A DNA stretch of 64,000 bases from Micromonospora echinofusca (GTDB lineage: Bacteria > Actinomycetota > Actinomycetes > Mycobacteriales > Micromonosporaceae). The translations under genes and the position numbers were made by a program. The DNA lies in NCBI RefSeq assembly GCF_900091445.1, contig NZ_LT607733.1:5545001-5609000 (forward strand). Direction: 5' to 3'. Within the stretch, counting starts at the first letter, position 1. Every line of letters begins with the position of its first letter. Shown here piece by piece: positions 28,470 through 37,620 of the stretch. Below the pieces are notes generated by a model that worked only from the letters and a program-made list of their open reading frames with translations, was not told the DNA's origin and ran no database searches.

Positions 28470-28503
28470 ATACCTCTGTGGCATTTAAATACCTCTGTGG
28501 CAT
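28470..28503. repeat. Two copies of a 15-base direct repeat with 19-base period
   Basis: ATACCTCTGTGGCAT occurs at 28470-28484 and again, identical, at 28489-28503, with TTAA between so that the junction reads ATTTAAAT. Such AT content is rare in this sequence. It could be a regulator-binding array or a remnant of a mobile repeat. Confidence 0.6.
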
Positions 28504-28676
28504 CGGGACGAACCGACAACGCTGCCGGTCGTCGCCGAGGTCCGGCGCAGCGGGTACGGCCCTGCGAAAGACCCGAGGCGCGAGACGCGGCGGCTGGCGC
28601 GGTCAACCAGCAGGCCCGGTCAGCCGAGGCGCAGTCAGCCGACGGGCGGGCGTCGGCGCCCACCCGTCGGCGGAAC

Positions 28677-30002
28677 TCACTGCGCTTCGACGATCATCCC
28701 CGCGCCGACGGTGCGGTTGGTGGACTCGTCGATGATCACGAAGCCGCCGGTGGTGCGGTTGCGGCGGTACTCGTCCGCGAGCAGCGGCACGGTCGTCCGC
28801 AGCCGCACCCGGCCGATCTCGTTGAGCCCCAGCCCGCCCGCGGACTCGTCGCGGTGCAGCGAGTTGATGTCCAGCCGGTAGTGCAGACCGCGCACGATCG
28901 CCCGCGCCGAGCGGGTGGTGTGCTTGATGGCGTACTTCCCGCCGACCTGGAGCGGGCGGGTCTCGTCCATCCAGCACACCATCGCCTCGATGTCCTGGGA
29001 CACCGCCGGGGCGTTGTTCGGACGGCAGATCATGTCGCCCCGGGAGATGTCGATCTCGTCTTCGAGGCGTACGGTCACCGACATCGGCGGGAACGCCTCC
29101 GCGACCGGCCCGTCGGCGGTCTCCACGGCGGCGATCCGGCTGGTGAAGCCGGACGGCAGCACCATCACCTCGTCGCCCGGCTTGAGCACACCGGAGGCGA
29201 CCTGGCCCGCGTAGCCCCGGTAGTCGGTGACGGTGGTCGACTGCGGGCGGATCACGTACTGCACCGGGAAGCGCACGTCGACCAGGTTGCGGTCGCTGGC
29301 GATGTGCACCCGCTCCAGGTGGTGCAGCAGCGACGGGCCCTCGTACCAGGGCATGTTCTCCGACCGGGTGACGATGTTGTCGCCGCGCAGCGCCGAGACC
29401 GGCACCACCGTCAGGTCGGGCACGTCGAGCTTCGCGGCGAACGCAGTGAACTCGTCGGCGATCCGCTCGAAGACCTCCTGCGAGAAGTCGACCAGGTCCA
29501 TCTTGTTGACGCAGAGGACCAGGTGCGGCACCCGCAGCAGCGAGCAGAGGAACGCGTGCCGGCGGGACTGCTCGACCAGGCCCTTGCGGGCGTCCACCAG
29601 GATCAGCGCCAGGTCGGCCGTCGACGCCCCGGTCACCATGTTGCGGGTGTACTGGATGTGCCCGGGGGTGTCCGCGATGATGAACTTCCGCCGGGGCGTG
29701 GCGAAGTAGCGGTACGCCACGTCGATGGTGATGCCCTGCTCGCGCTCCGCCCGCAGGCCGTCGGTGAGCAGCGCCAGGTTGGTGTACTCGTCGCCCCGCG
29801 CGGCGCTGACCGCCTCGACGGCGGCGAGCTGGTCGGTGAAGAGCGACTTCGTGTCGTAGAGCAGCCGGCCGATCAGGGTCGACTTGCCGTCGTCGACGCT
29901 GCCGGCGGTGGCGAAGCGCAGCAGGTCCATCGGCCGGGGCTCCGGCACGGCCCGGGCGTCCGTCGGGCTCGCGTCGGCCGGCGGGACGGTCTCGGTGGTC
30001 AT
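28677..30002 (-). CDS. cysN: Sulfate adenylyltransferase large subunit (GTPase)
   Basis: With CysD forms ATP sulfurylase, which makes APS from sulfate and ATP, driven by GTP hydrolysis. The 441-residue product has the GTPase motifs GSVDDGKST (34-42), DTPGH and NKMD. The C-terminal beta-barrel domains are present but there is no fused APS kinase (CysC), unlike the CysNC of some actinobacteria. The ATG overlaps the cysD stop by one base (TGATG). APS kinase or APS reductase must be encoded outside the window. Confidence 0.93.
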   Translation of the reverse strand: MTTETVPPADASPTDARAVPEPRPMDLLRFATAGSVDDGKSTLIGRLLYDTKSLFTDQLAAVEAVSAARGDEYTNLALLTDGLRAEREQGITIDVAYRYFATPRRKFIIADTPGHIQYTRNMVTGASTADLALILVDARKGLVEQSRRHAFLCSLLRVPHLVLCVNKMDLVDFSQEVFERIADEFTAFAAKLDVPDLTVVPVSALRGDNIVTRSENMPWYEGPSLLHHLERVHIASDRNLVDVRFPVQYVIRPQSTTVTDYRGYAGQVASGVLKPGDEVMVLPSGFTSRIAAVETADGPVAEAFPPMSVTVRLEDEIDISRGDMICRPNNAPAVSQDIEAMVCWMDETRPLQVGGKYAIKHTTRSARAIVRGLHYRLDINSLHRDESAGGLGLNEIGRVRLRTTVPLLADEYRRNRTTGGFVIIDESTNRTVGAGMIVEAQ

Positions 30003-30913
30003 CAGAAGTAGCCCTCCCGCTTGCGGTCCTCCATGGCGGCCTCGCTGACCCGGTCGTCGCCGCGGGTCGCGCCGCGCTCGGTGATCCGGGTGGCGGCGAC
30101 CTCCTCGATGACCTTCTCGACCGTGTCGGCGTCGGAGCGCACGGCGGCGGTGCAGGACGCGTCGCCCACCGTCCGGTAGCGCACCCGCGCCTTGAACCGG
30201 TCCTCGCCCGCCCGGGGCCGGAAGAACTCGTTGACCGCGTAGAGCATCCCGTCGCGCTCGACCACCTCGCGCTCGTGGGCGTAGTAGATCGACGGCAGGG
30301 CGATGCGCTCGCGGGCGATGTAGTGCCAGACGTCCAGCTCGGTCCAGTTGGACAGCGGGAAGACCCGGATCGACTCGCCCGGGTGGTGGCGGCCGTTGTA
30401 GAGCGCCCACAGCTCCGGGCGCTGGTTCTTCGGGTCCCACTGGCCGAACTCGTCGCGGAAGCTGAACACCCGCTCCTTGGCGCGGGCCTTCTCCTCGTCG
30501 CGGCGGGCGCCGCCGAAGAGCGCGTCGAAGCGGTGCTTCTCCACCGCGTCCAGCAGCACCGGCGTCTGGATCCGGTTGCGCATCCCGTCGGCCGACTCGC
30601 GCACCAGCCCGCGGGCCAGCGCCTCCGGCACGCTCGCCACCACCAGTTGCAGCCCCAGCTCGGCGACCCGCTGGTCCCGGTATTCCAGGACCTCGGGGAA
30701 GTTGTGCCCGGTGTCCACGTGCATGACCGGGAACGGGACGTTGGCCGGGGCGAACGCCTTCTGGGCCAGCCGGAGCATGACGATCGAGTCCTTGCCGCCC
30801 GAGAAGAGCAGCACCGGCCGCTCCATCTCGGCGACCACCTCGCGCATCACGAAGATGCTCTCGGCCTCCAGCGCGTCGAGGTGCGACACCTGGTAGGCGG
30901 CGGGGGCGGTCAT
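30002..30913 (-). CDS. cysD: Sulfate adenylyltransferase small subunit
   Basis: Catalytic subunit of ATP sulfurylase, 303 residues. It has the PP-loop SGGKDS (38-43) of the PAPS-reductase-like fold and the family blocks MHVDTGHNFPE and LSNWTELDVWHY. The ATG at 30913 gives the typical start MTAPAAYQVSHLDALEAE; an upstream start at 30973 would add twenty residues that look non-conserved. It precedes and is coupled to cysN. The 80-base gap from cysQ suggests one operon, cysQ-cysD-cysN. Confidence 0.93.
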   Translation of the reverse strand: MTAPAAYQVSHLDALEAESIFVMREVVAEMERPVLLFSGGKDSIVMLRLAQKAFAPANVPFPVMHVDTGHNFPEVLEYRDQRVAELGLQLVVASVPEALARGLVRESADGMRNRIQTPVLLDAVEKHRFDALFGGARRDEEKARAKERVFSFRDEFGQWDPKNQRPELWALYNGRHHPGESIRVFPLSNWTELDVWHYIARERIALPSIYYAHEREVVERDGMLYAVNEFFRPRAGEDRFKARVRYRTVGDASCTAAVRSDADTVEKVIEEVAATRITERGATRGDDRVSEAAMEDRKREGYF

Positions 30914-30993
30914 GACACGGGCTCGCTTCGCTCGAATCCGCTCATCGTATTCCAGACCTTTCCGGTCGGGCATGCCAAGAAGTGCCGCTCAGG

Positions 30994-31824
30994 CTACCCG
31001 GAATGACGCTGCAACGCTGCAAGCAACCGACTGGCGAGATCCTTGCGGCAGACCAGCAGGTCGGGCAGGCGCGGATCCGCCTCGTTGTATCTCAGCGCAG
31101 AACCGTCGATCCGGGAAGCGTGCAGGCCGGTGGCCGTCGCCACAGCGACCGGCGCGGCCGAGTCCCACTCGTACTGGCCGCCCGCATGGATGTAGGCGTC
31201 CACCTCACCGGTCACCACCGCGGCGATCTTCGCCCCGGCCGAGCCCATCGGCACCAGGTGCGCGCCGACGTCCTCCGCCAGGTCGGTCAGGAACACCGGC
31301 GGCCGGCTCCGGCTCGCCGCCAGGCGGATCGTCCGCCCGCCGGGCGCCGCCGCCTGCACCGTCGCCGGAGGGTACGCCGGCGGATAGTCGGTGCCCAGCA
31401 CCCGCTGCTGCGCCGGCAGCCCGACCGCGCCCCCCACCAGCCCGTGCGGCGTCGGAGCGGTACGCGACCAGAGCGCCACGTGCACCGCCCAGTCCGAACG
31501 GCCCTCCTCGGAGAACTCCCGGGTGCCGTCCAGCGGGTCGATGATCCACACCCGGTCGGCGGTCAGCCGGGACACCGCCTCGGCGTTCACCTCCGCCGCC
31601 CACGCCAGCCGCGAACCCTCGTCCTCCTCGGAGAGGACGGCGTCGTCCGGCCGCCACTTCGCCAGCTCGGTGCGGATGAGGTCGTGCGAGACCTTGTCGC
31701 CCGCCGAGCGCAACGCCCCCGCGTCCGCGAAGCCCATCTCGGCGCGCAGGCCGAGCAGCGCCTGACCGGCCCGGGCCGCCAGCCACCGGGCGAAGGCCCC
31801 GTCGATCATCGGAGGACTGCCCAT
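30994..31824 (-). CDS. cysQ: 3'(2'),5'-bisphosphate nucleotidase CysQ (inositol-monophosphatase family)
   Basis: Removes the 3' phosphate from PAP, the by-product of sulfation and sulfate reduction, and so relieves inhibition of the pathway. The 276-residue protein has the metal-binding motifs SEEDEG (65-70), WIIDPLDGTREF (93-104) and the C-terminal EWDSAAP. The ATG at 31824 has GGGAG eight bases upstream. It is the first gene of the sulfate activation cluster, which fits a CysQ role better than general inositol phosphatase, although the fold permits both. Confidence 0.88.
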   Translation of the reverse strand: MGSPPMIDGAFARWLAARAGQALLGLRAEMGFADAGALRSAGDKVSHDLIRTELAKWRPDDAVLSEEDEGSRLAWAAEVNAEAVSRLTADRVWIIDPLDGTREFSEEGRSDWAVHVALWSRTAPTPHGLVGGAVGLPAQQRVLGTDYPPAYPPATVQAAAPGGRTIRLAASRSRPPVFLTDLAEDVGAHLVPMGSAGAKIAAVVTGEVDAYIHAGGQYEWDSAAPVAVATATGLHASRIDGSALRYNEADPRLPDLLVCRKDLASRLLAALQRHSG

Positions 31825-31938
31825 GACTCTCGCTCCCGTCGCCTCGCCACGCTCGGCATTTGCCGCCGACGATCCGCCCCGGCCGTTGCGTCGCGCCGAA
31901 AGGCGAAGACTACCGGCCCCCGGCGCCCGACCCGGCGC

Positions 31939-32529
31939 TCACACCCCGTGGTAGAGGTTCTGCGTCGGCTCCACGCCCCTGGTGACCACCGACTCCACCA
32001 CGTCGGCGGCCCGGTCCACCAGGAACTCCAGCTCCTTGCGCTCGGTCGCGCCGAAATCCGACAGTACGTAGTCCGCCGGATCCTGCCGCCCCGGCGGCCG
32101 GCCGATGCCGAAGCGCACCCGGACGTACTCCTTCGTGCCCAGCGACTTCGACATCGACCGCAGGCCGTTGTGCCCGCCCTCGCCGCCGCCGCACTTCACC
32201 CGCAGCTGCCCGTAGCCGATGTCCAGCTCGTCGTGCACGGCGATCACCCGGCCCGGCGGCACCTTGTGGAACTGGGCGAGGCCGGTCACCGGCCCGCCGG
32301 AGAGGTTCATGTACGTCAGCGGCTTGACCAGCACCAGCTTCGGCCCGCCGAACCCGAGCCGCCCCTCGGCGACCTCCGCCACCGCCCGCTTGTGCCGGCC
32401 GAACTTCGCGCCGAGCCGGCCCGCCAGCAGGTCGGCCACCATGAAGCCGACGTTGTGCCGGTTGCCGGCGTACTCCCGGCCCGGGTTGCCCAGGCCGACC
32501 ACCAGCCACGGCCCCGCCTCGTCCGTCAC
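31939..32529 (-). CDS. pth: Peptidyl-tRNA hydrolase
   Basis: Recycles tRNA by cleaving peptidyl-tRNA released from stalled ribosomes. The 196-residue enzyme has the Pth blocks VVGLGNPG, the catalytic His in NRHNVGF (His25), LTYMNLSG, and VHDELDI. The GTG at 32529 follows GGAGGGG; an in-frame ATG 15 codons upstream is not needed. It follows rplY after a hairpin, the conserved actinobacterial order prs-rplY-pth. Confidence 0.95.
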   Translation of the reverse strand: MTDEAGPWLVVGLGNPGREYAGNRHNVGFMVADLLAGRLGAKFGRHKRAVAEVAEGRLGFGGPKLVLVKPLTYMNLSGGPVTGLAQFHKVPPGRVIAVHDELDIGYGQLRVKCGGGEGGHNGLRSMSKSLGTKEYVRVRFGIGRPPGRQDPADYVLSDFGATERKELEFLVDRAADVVESVVTRGVEPTQNLYHGV

Positions 32530-32582
32530 GCCCCGCCCCTCCCGCTGCTCGCCGTCACCGCACCCACCGGACACCGATACGC

Positions 32583-32618
32583 CGACAGGCGCCCCCGACC
32601 GCGCGGGGACGCCTGTCG
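32583..32618 (-). terminator. Hairpin after rplY
   Basis: CGACAGGCG (32583-32591) pairs with CGCCTGTCG (32610-32618), with a further CCCCG/CGGGG inner stem. It begins about 16 bases beyond the rplY stop. No T-run. Confidence 0.75.
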
Positions 32619-32633
32619 CAAGCTGCGAACCGA

Positions 32634-33323
32634 TCAGGCCTCGGTCTTCGCCTCGGCGTTCTCCTCGCCCTCGGCGGCCGGAGCCTCGGCGCCCTCGGCG
32701 GTCTCCTCGCCGACACCGGCCTCGGCCTCCTCGGCGGCCTCCTCGACCTCGGGGAGGGTGGCCTCGAGCTGCTCGGCGGTCGGCGCGGCGGTCACCGAGG
32801 CGACCGTCTGGTCCGCGTCGGCGGCCAGCTCGACGCCGGCCGGCAGCTCCACGTCGCCGGCGGTGACCTGCGTGCCGGCCTCCATGCCCTCGATCGAGGC
32901 CTCCAGGTGGTCCGGCACCTTGGTGGCGTCGGCGGTGACCGAGAGGGTGTCGTGGTCGTGCACGATCAGGGTGTCCTTCGCGGCCTCGCCGGTCAGCTGG
33001 ACCGGGACCTCGACGGTGACCTTCTCGCCCCGGCGGACCAGCAGCAGGTCCACGTGCTCGAAGGTGTCCTTGATCGGGTCACGCTGGATCGCCTTCGGCA
33101 GCGCCAGCACCTGGGTGCCGTCGCTGACCTCGATCGCGAAGAGCTGGTTGGCGCCACCCTTGCGGATCGCGGCGGCGAACTCGCGGGACGGCAGCGCGAT
33201 GTGCTTGGGCTTCTCGCCGTGGCCGTACAGCACGGCGGGCACCTTGCCGGCCCGGCGGGTACGACGGGCACCACCCTTGCCGAACTCGGTGCGGGGCTCG
33301 GCGCTGATCTTTACCTCGGACAC
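32634..33323 (-). CDS. rplY: 50S ribosomal protein L25/general stress protein Ctc
   Basis: Binds 5S rRNA in the large ribosomal subunit. The 229-residue protein is the long CTC form: an N-terminal L25 domain (about 1-95, with [20 protein letters not shown]), a TL5-type C-terminal domain (about 100-185), and an acidic Glu/Ala tail of about 45 residues seen in actinobacteria. The GTG at 33323 follows CAGGAG by seven bases. It lies between prs and pth in the conserved order. Confidence 0.95.
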   Translation of the reverse strand: MSEVKISAEPRTEFGKGGARRTRRAGKVPAVLYGHGEKPKHIALPSREFAAAIRKGGANQLFAIEVSDGTQVLALPKAIQRDPIKDTFEHVDLLLVRRGEKVTVEVPVQLTGEAAKDTLIVHDHDTLSVTADATKVPDHLEASIEGMEAGTQVTAGDVELPAGVELAADADQTVASVTAAPTAEQLEATLPEVEEAAEEAEAGVGEETAEGAEAPAAEGEENAEAKTEA

Positions 33324-33498
33324 GGGGAAACTCCTGATGCTTTCGCTGCGGCGGCTTGTCGTCTGGCGGTGCTGGGGCGAGGGGCTCGCTGGGGCTCATG
33401 CGTCGAGAACGACTGCCCGGAGCACCGCGTCGATGACGGTGCCTCCGTGCGGCGCTTGTCAGCGGCCCGCCGGGCACCCTCGCCGTGGCAACCGCACC

Positions 33499-33504
33499 AG
33501 TCTA
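33499..33504 (-). promoter_or_regulatory. Candidate -10 box for rplY-pth
   Basis: TAGACT on the minus strand, about 175 bases before the rplY start; no clear -35 partner. Weak evidence. Confidence 0.25.
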
Positions 33505-33607
33505 CCCGAGCTGATTCCGCGCGCTCCGGCAGTCCCCTTATCACCGTTCCCGCAGGCCCGCAGGGTGATCCGGCCCCGGTCGACGACACCCCGTACGCCG
33601 GGGCGTC

Positions 33608-33651
33608 CGACGCCGGGACCGGGGGCGCCCACGCCGCCCGGCCCGGCGTCG
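33608..33651 (-). terminator. Hairpin terminator of prs
   Basis: Ten-base arms CGACGCCGGG (33608-33617) and CCCGGCGTCG (33642-33651), beginning 5 bases after the prs stop, with a smaller stem inside the loop. Confidence 0.7.
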
Positions 33652-33656
33652 CACGG

Positions 33657-34637
33657 TCAGCTCAGGCCACCGAAGAGGGTGGTCACCGAGCCGTCGTCGA
33701 AGACCTCGCGGATCGCCCGCGCCAGCAGCGGCGCGATCGACAGCACGGTGATCTTGTCGAGCTGCTTCTCCGGCGGCAGCGGCAGCGTGTTGGTCACCAC
33801 GACCTCGCTGATCGGGGCGTTCTTCAGCCGCTCGGTCGCGGGGTCGGAGAGCAGCGCGTGGGTCGAGGCCACGACCACGTCGGCCGCGCCGGACTCCCGG
33901 AGGATGTCCGCCGCCCCGCAGATCGTGCCGCCCGTGTCGATCATGTCGTCGACGATCAGGCAGACCCGGCCCTCGACCTCGCCGACCACCCGGTTCGCCA
34001 CCACCTGGTTCGGCTTCAGCGGGTCCCGGGTCTTGTGGATGAACGCCAGCGGGCAGCCGCCCAGCCGGTCCGTCCACCGCTCCGCCACGCGTACCCGGCC
34101 CGAGTCCGGCGCGACCACCGTCATCGGGCGGCCGCCGTACTTGTGCTGGACGTACTCGGCGAGGATGTCCATGGCGAAGAGGTGGTCGACGGGGCCGTCG
34201 AAGAAGCCCTGGATCTGCGCGGTGTGCAGGTCGACGGTGAGGATGCGGTTCGCCCCGGCCGTCTTCAGCAGGTCCGCCACCAGCCGGGCCGAGATCGGCT
34301 CCCGGCCGCGGTGCTTCTTGTCCTGCCGGGCGTACGGGTAGAACGGCAGGACCACGGTGATCCGCTTGGCCGAACCGCGCTTCAGCGCGTCGATCATGAT
34401 GAGGGTCTCCATGACCCACGTGTTGACCCCGTGCGTGACGGACTGGACCACGAAGGCGTCCGAACCGCGTACCGAGTCCTTGAACCGTACGAAGATCTCA
34501 CCGTTGGCGAACTCGTACGCGTCGGCCGGCGTCGGCGCGACGCCGAGCACCTCACCGATCTCCTTGGCCAACTCCGGAAAGCCACGTCCGGAAAAAAGCA
34601 TCAGGCTCTTGCGGTTTTCGGCGACGATGCTGCCCAT
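33657..34637 (-). CDS. prs: Ribose-phosphate pyrophosphokinase
   Basis: Makes PRPP from ribose 5-phosphate and ATP for nucleotide, histidine and tryptophan synthesis. The 326-residue class I enzyme has the flexible-loop motif RQDKKHRGREPISARL and the PRPP-binding motif CLIVDDMIDTGGTI. The ATG at 34637 gives the usual start before LMLFSGRGFPELA. It follows glmU with a 55-base gap, the common actinobacterial glmU-prs pair. Confidence 0.96.
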   Translation of the reverse strand: MGSIVAENRKSLMLFSGRGFPELAKEIGEVLGVAPTPADAYEFANGEIFVRFKDSVRGSDAFVVQSVTHGVNTWVMETLIMIDALKRGSAKRITVVLPFYPYARQDKKHRGREPISARLVADLLKTAGANRILTVDLHTAQIQGFFDGPVDHLFAMDILAEYVQHKYGGRPMTVVAPDSGRVRVAERWTDRLGGCPLAFIHKTRDPLKPNQVVANRVVGEVEGRVCLIVDDMIDTGGTICGAADILRESGAADVVVASTHALLSDPATERLKNAPISEVVVTNTLPLPPEKQLDKITVLSIAPLLARAIREVFDDGSVTTLFGGLS

Positions 34638-34692
34638 GGGCCCGTCTGCTCCCGTTGGTCGGTGGTACCCGGCGGTGGTGGTGGGCCGGGGA

Positions 34693-36228
34693 CTATTCGG
34701 TTGCAGTATCCCCCGCGCCCGAGGCCGACCTGACCGGCTCGGCATCCCCGTGGATTGCCTCACCTTCACTTGCCCGGGATCCCGATGCCGACGCATCCTC
34801 ATCGGCCTTCTGGGCCCGCGCCGCCGCCTCCGCCGAGGCCGTACCGGCGCGCTTGCGGGCCACCCAGCCGTCGATGCTGCGCTGCGGCGCGCGGGTCACC
34901 CCGAGCGCGCCCGGCGGCACGTCCTGCGTGATCGCGCTGCCCGCCGCCACGTACGCCCCGGCGCCCACCTCGACGGGAGCGATGAGGCTGGTGTCGCAGC
35001 CGACGAACGCGGCCTCGCCGACCGTGGTGCGGTGCTTGTTCACCCCGTCGTAGTTGACGAAGATCGTCGCCGCGCCGATGTTCGCCTTCGCGCCGATCGT
35101 CGCGTCGCCCACGTACGACAGGTGCGGCACCTTCGCGCCCGCGCCCACCTCGGAGTTCTTCACCTCGACGAACGTGCCGACCTTGGCCTTCTCGGCCAGC
35201 CGGGCGTCCGGCCGCAGGTACGCGTACGGCCCGACGCTGGCGCCCGGGCCGACCTCCGCGCCCACCGCGTGGCTGCGCAGCACCGTGGCGCCGGGGCCGA
35301 CGACCGTGTCGATCAGCGTCACATCCGGCCCGACGACCGCGCCCGTGCCGACCACCGTGCCGCCGCGCAGCTGGGTGTTCTGGTCGACCACGGCGTCGGA
35401 GTCCAGGGCGACCGTCACGTCGATCCAGGTGGTGTCCGGGTCGAGCAGGCTGACCCCGGTACGCATCCAGGCCTCGTTGACGCGGTCGCGCAGCAGCCGG
35501 CGCAGCGTGGCCAGCTCGACCCGGTCGTTGCAGCCCAGCGTCTCCACGTGGTCCGCCGCCACGTGCACGGCCACCGGCTCACCGGCCGAGCCCAGCAGGG
35601 CGAAGACGTCGGTCAGGTACTCCTCGCCCTGGTCGTTGTCGGTCGACAACTTGCCCAGCGCGTCGCGCAACCGGGCGACGTCGAACGCGTAGATGCCCGC
35701 GTTGATCTCCCGGATCGCCCGCTGCGCCTCGGTGGCGTCGCGCTCCTCGACGATCTGCTCGAGCCGCCCGCCGGCGTCGCGCACGATCCGGCCAAGGCCG
35801 GTCGGGTCGGGCACCTCGGCGGCGAGCACGGTCGCCGCCGCGCCCGCGCCCTCGTGCGCCGCCACCAGCGCGGCCACCGTCTCCGGGCGCAGCAGCGGTA
35901 CGTCGCCGTTGATGACGACCACGGTGCCGGTGGCGTCCGGCACGGCGTCCAGCGCGATCCGGACGGCGTGGCCGGTGCCGAGCTGCTCGGCCTGGAGCAC
36001 CGGGGTGGCCGCGGGGGCGATCTCCGTCAGGTGCGCGCGGACCTGGTCGGCGCCGTGCCCCACCACGACCACCGTGCGGTCCGCGGCCAGCGGCGCGGCG
36101 GCGGCGAGCACGTGGCCGACGAGGGTACGACCGAGCAGCGGGTGCAGCACCTTGGGCAGCGCCGACTTCATCCGCTTGCCCTCACCAGCGGCGAGCACGA
36201 CAACGGTGCGGAGGTGGGGCTGGGACAC
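34693..36228 (-). CDS. glmU: Bifunctional GlmU: glucosamine-1-phosphate acetyltransferase/UDP-GlcNAc pyrophosphorylase
   Basis: Makes UDP-N-acetylglucosamine for peptidoglycan. The 511-residue protein has an N-terminal pyrophosphorylase (LAAGEGKRMKS at 12-22, then LPKVLHPLLGR) and a C-terminal left-handed beta-helix acetyltransferase with hexapeptide repeats and the acetyl-CoA pocket segment GAATIFVNYDG. The last about 45 residues are Ala/Ser/Glu rich and disordered, longer than in E. coli but usual in actinobacteria. The GTG at 36228 follows GGGAG by eight bases. Confidence 0.95.
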   Translation of the reverse strand: MSQPHLRTVVVLAAGEGKRMKSALPKVLHPLLGRTLVGHVLAAAAPLAADRTVVVVGHGADQVRAHLTEIAPAATPVLQAEQLGTGHAVRIALDAVPDATGTVVVINGDVPLLRPETVAALVAAHEGAGAAATVLAAEVPDPTGLGRIVRDAGGRLEQIVEERDATEAQRAIREINAGIYAFDVARLRDALGKLSTDNDQGEEYLTDVFALLGSAGEPVAVHVAADHVETLGCNDRVELATLRRLLRDRVNEAWMRTGVSLLDPDTTWIDVTVALDSDAVVDQNTQLRGGTVVGTGAVVGPDVTLIDTVVGPGATVLRSHAVGAEVGPGASVGPYAYLRPDARLAEKAKVGTFVEVKNSEVGAGAKVPHLSYVGDATIGAKANIGAATIFVNYDGVNKHRTTVGEAAFVGCDTSLIAPVEVGAGAYVAAGSAITQDVPPGALGVTRAPQRSIDGWVARKRAGTASAEAAARAQKADEDASASGSRASEGEAIHGDAEPVRSASGAGDTATE

Positions 36229-36302
36229 GACACGGGCTCCCGTCGGGACGGCGAACAATCTCGCGGCCATGCTAACCAGACATCGTCTGCGACGAGCGGA
36301 AG

Positions 36303-36373
36303 CTCCCGGGAGAGGACTCGAACCCCTACAATCAGGACCAAAACCTGACGTCCTGCCATTAGACGACCCGGGA
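36303..36373 (-). tRNA. tRNA-Gln(TTG)
   Basis: The 71-base cloverleaf folds fully: acceptor TCCCGGG pairs with CCCGGGA, the anticodon arm TCAGG/CCTGA encloses TTTTGGT with anticodon TTG, and the T arm contains GGTTCGAGTCC. The discriminator is G and CCA is not encoded. It lies upstream of glmU on the same strand. Confidence 0.95.
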
Positions 36374-36622
36374 CGGTCTAAAACGGGCAAACTTGACAGC
36401 CTGCCGGACTCCTACACCTTAGCGCCCCTCGCCCGGGACGCCATCGCCCATTTCCTCCCCGCATCCTCGGCAGGCGGTGGAGCGGTCGCGTGCAGCACCT
36501 CGGGCGGGCGTACGACAGCGTCAGACATTCATCCCCGACGCTGTCCCGTGCGCATCCCGGACACCTAAGTTACGGTGACGTAGGCGTAACTACGTGATCA
36601 TCGCGTCCCCTTGCGAGGTGCC
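36374..36622. other. Gap between tRNA-Gln and the desaturase gene
   Basis: About 250 bases shared by two divergent genes. It holds a GTTACG/CGTAAC inverted repeat near the desaturase start. A perfect TTGACA at 36393-36398 on the plus strand lacks a good -10 partner. Confidence 0.5.
36569..36590 (+). promoter_or_regulatory. Inverted repeat upstream of the desaturase (operator candidate)
   Basis: GTTACG (36569-36574) and CGTAAC (36585-36590) with 10 bases between, 33 bases before the ATG. Spacing suits a dimeric TetR-type repressor, and such a regulator is encoded just downstream. Confidence 0.4.
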
Positions 36623-37579
36623 ATGTCCACCACGTCCCTCGACCCCGCCGCCGGTCCGAAGCCGCTCACCCAGGGCACCCAGTCACGGGGCATCCTCATC
36701 GCCCTCTGGGCGTTCGTGGTGATCCCCTTCCTGGCCCTCCTCGCCGCCGTGCCGGTCGCCTGGGGCGGCTGGCTGAGCTGGACCGACGTGGCCGTCGCCG
36801 CGTTCTGGTACGTCGTCTCGGGCCTGGGCATCACCGTCGGCTACCACCGGTACTTCACCCACGGGTCGTTCAAGGCGAAGCGCTGGCTGCGGGTCGCGCT
36901 GGCGGTGTCCGGCTCGCTGGCGGTGCAGGGCGAGATCATCCAGTGGGTGGCCGACCACCGGCGTCACCACGCCTTCTCCGACCTGGAGGGCGACCCGCAC
37001 TCGCCGTGGCGGTACGGCGAGAGCGTCCGGGGTCTGACCAAGGGTCTGTTCCACGCGCACGTCGGCTGGCTCTTCGGCCGCGAGCTGTCCAACCGCCGAC
37101 GCTTCGCCCCGGACCTGCTCGCCGACCGGGACATCAACCGCGTGGACCGGCTGTTCCCGCTGCTGGTGGTGGTCTCGGTCCTCGGCCCGGCGCTGATGGG
37201 CGGCCTGCTCACCTGGTCGTGGCGGGGGGCGCTGTCCGCGCTCTTCTGGGCCGGCCTGGTGCGCATCGCGCTCCTGCACCACGTCACGTGGTCCATCAAC
37301 TCCGTCTGCCACGTCTACGGAGAGCGGCCGTTCGCGGTGCGCCAGGGCGACCGGGCGTCGAACTTCTGGCCGCTGGCGATCGTGTCGTTCGGCGAGAGCT
37401 GGCACAACCTGCACCACGCCGACCCGACCAGCGCCCGGCACGGCGTACTGCGCGGGCAGGTGGACATCTCGGCCCGGGTGATCTGGCTGTTCGAGAAGGC
37501 CGGCGCGGCCTGGGACGTGCGCTGGCCGAAGCCCGAGCGCATCGCGGCGAAGCTCGTCGAACCGGCCGCCGGGCGGTAG
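36623..37579 (+). CDS. Membrane acyl-CoA desaturase (stearoyl-CoA 9-desaturase type)
   Basis: Introduces a cis double bond into fatty acyl chains. The 318-residue membrane protein has all three histidine boxes that bind the di-iron centre: HRYFTH (75-80), HRRHH (112-116) and HNLHH (261-265). Hydrophobic segments lie near 25-70, 95-110 and 180-220. The ATG at 36623 has GAGG four bases upstream. It is followed by a TetR regulator on the same strand. It relates to Mycobacterium DesA3 and Streptomyces desaturases. It needs an external ferredoxin or oxidoreductase, not seen here. Confidence 0.92.
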   Translation: MSTTSLDPAAGPKPLTQGTQSRGILIALWAFVVIPFLALLAAVPVAWGGWLSWTDVAVAAFWYVVSGLGITVGYHRYFTHGSFKAKRWLRVALAVSGSLAVQGEIIQWVADHRRHHAFSDLEGDPHSPWRYGESVRGLTKGLFHAHVGWLFGRELSNRRRFAPDLLADRDINRVDRLFPLLVVVSVLGPALMGGLLTWSWRGALSALFWAGLVRIALLHHVTWSINSVCHVYGERPFAVRQGDRASNFWPLAIVSFGESWHNLHHADPTSARHGVLRGQVDISARVIWLFEKAGAAWDVRWPKPERIAAKLVEPAAGR

Positions 37580-37620
37580 CGCGGGCGGTGGGCGCGGGGG
37601 CCGCCTGGCAGGATGGCCGG

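Larger units (their letters stand above)
28255..28676. other. Gene-free stretch between convergent galK and cysN
   Basis: About 420 bases with no convincing coding sequence. It holds a GC-rich palindrome just after galK and a 15-base direct repeat with an AT-rich centre (both listed separately). A 41-codon reading frame on the minus strand from 28503 starts inside the repeat; I do not call it a gene. Confidence 0.6.
33324..33656 (-). other. Gap between prs and rplY
   Basis: About 330 bases without a gene. It holds the prs terminator at its high end and a candidate -10 box for rplY. The rest shows no structure I can support. Confidence 0.5.

Noticed and set aside
28378..28503. A 41-codon frame starting inside the 15-base repeat
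   Set aside because: No Shine-Dalgarno and no coding bias; the frame arises from the repeat and GC-rich sequence.
36393..36421. Perfect TTGACA on the plus strand before the desaturase
   Set aside because: The 17-base partner is ACCTTA, a poor -10, and the site lies more than 200 bases from the gene.
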